DNA of 6,053 nucleotides from Rubrobacter sp. (lineage in GTDB: Bacteria; Actinomycetota; Rubrobacteria; Rubrobacterales; Rubrobacteraceae): contig JADDPV010000143.1 in the NCBI GenBank assembly GCA_016781705.1, forward strand, positions 3,491 through 9,543. The letters are read 5' to 3'. Positions 5,986-6,053 of the stretch are shown here, one piece after another. Numbering within the stretch: the first letter of the stretch is position 1; each line of letters begins with the position of its first letter. The position numbers and the translations under genes were made by a program. The notes under the pieces were generated by a model that did no database searches, had not been told where the DNA came from, and saw only the letters and a program-made list of their open reading frames with translations.

Positions 5986-6053
5986 AGCCCATGGGCCCCT
6001 TTGCACAAAAGTCGGGGGCAGACACTAGAGGTTGTAGTTCGTTTCTACAGTGT
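5986..6053. other. Non-coding tail after the GH16 gene; weak hairpins, no clear terminator
   Basis: GCCCATGGGC (5987-5996) is a 10-base palindrome directly after the stop. An overlapping alternative pairs GCCCC (5995-5999) with GGGGC (6015-6019), plus TTT with AAA inside. Neither is followed by a T-run, so an intrinsic terminator is not supported. At the very edge, GTTGTAG (6031-6037) can pair with CTACAGT (6045-6051) around a 7-base loop, with two G-T wobbles. This may belong to an element that continues beyond the window. No open reading frame of note is visible here. Confidence 0.3.

Noticed and set aside
5987..6019. Intrinsic terminator after the GH16 gene
   Set aside because: Short hairpins can form but no T-run follows either of them, so termination is not supported by the sequence.
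6022..6053. Start of a CRISPR repeat or tRNA at the window end
   Set aside because: Only one partial inverted repeat is visible, with no second copy, spacer or tRNA features before the sequence ends.

Overview
The window is GC-rich and almost fully coding on the + strand. Six genes lie head to tail with short gaps or 4-base overlaps, and GTG and TTG starts are common. ATA (Ile) and AGG (Arg) codons are used freely despite the high GC content, and the last gene encodes a lipoprotein with a Gram-positive-looking leader. Together these suggest a deep-branching high-GC actinobacterium of the Rubrobacter type. That placement is inferred from style and gene content, not from a marker gene.

Signalling half (2-1984). 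The window opens inside the 3' end of a hybrid histidine kinase, showing the last part of a receiver domain and a complete HPt domain. Its stop codon overlaps the TTG start of a receiver-GGDEF response regulator, a diguanylate cyclase with intact catalytic and I-site motifs. A 109-base gap follows, holding a small inverted repeat and a strong ribosome binding site. Next comes a stand-alone receiver protein whose best start is a TTG at 1574.

Polysaccharide half (2014-5985). A membrane-anchored HEAT-repeat protein with a low-complexity acidic, Pro/Ala-rich tail overlaps by 4 bases a membrane-embedded family 2 glycosyltransferase. That enzyme has all the motifs of processive beta-glycan synthases (DxD, GED, QxxRW). 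After a 70-base gap comes a predicted lipoprotein with an Ig-like domain and a GH16 beta-glucanase-type domain carrying the EIDIE active-site motif. The last 68 bases are non-coding as far as can be seen.

Working model (inference): a sensor kinase feeds a phosphorelay through its HPt domain to the diguanylate cyclase and the single-domain receiver. The resulting c-di-GMP and/or the phospho-receiver controls a synthase made of the glycosyltransferase and its HEAT partner, and the surface GH16 lipoprotein trims, releases or remodels the exported glycan. The synthase has no PilZ domain, so how the signal reaches it is the main open question. No mobile element, CRISPR array, tRNA or rRNA was seen.
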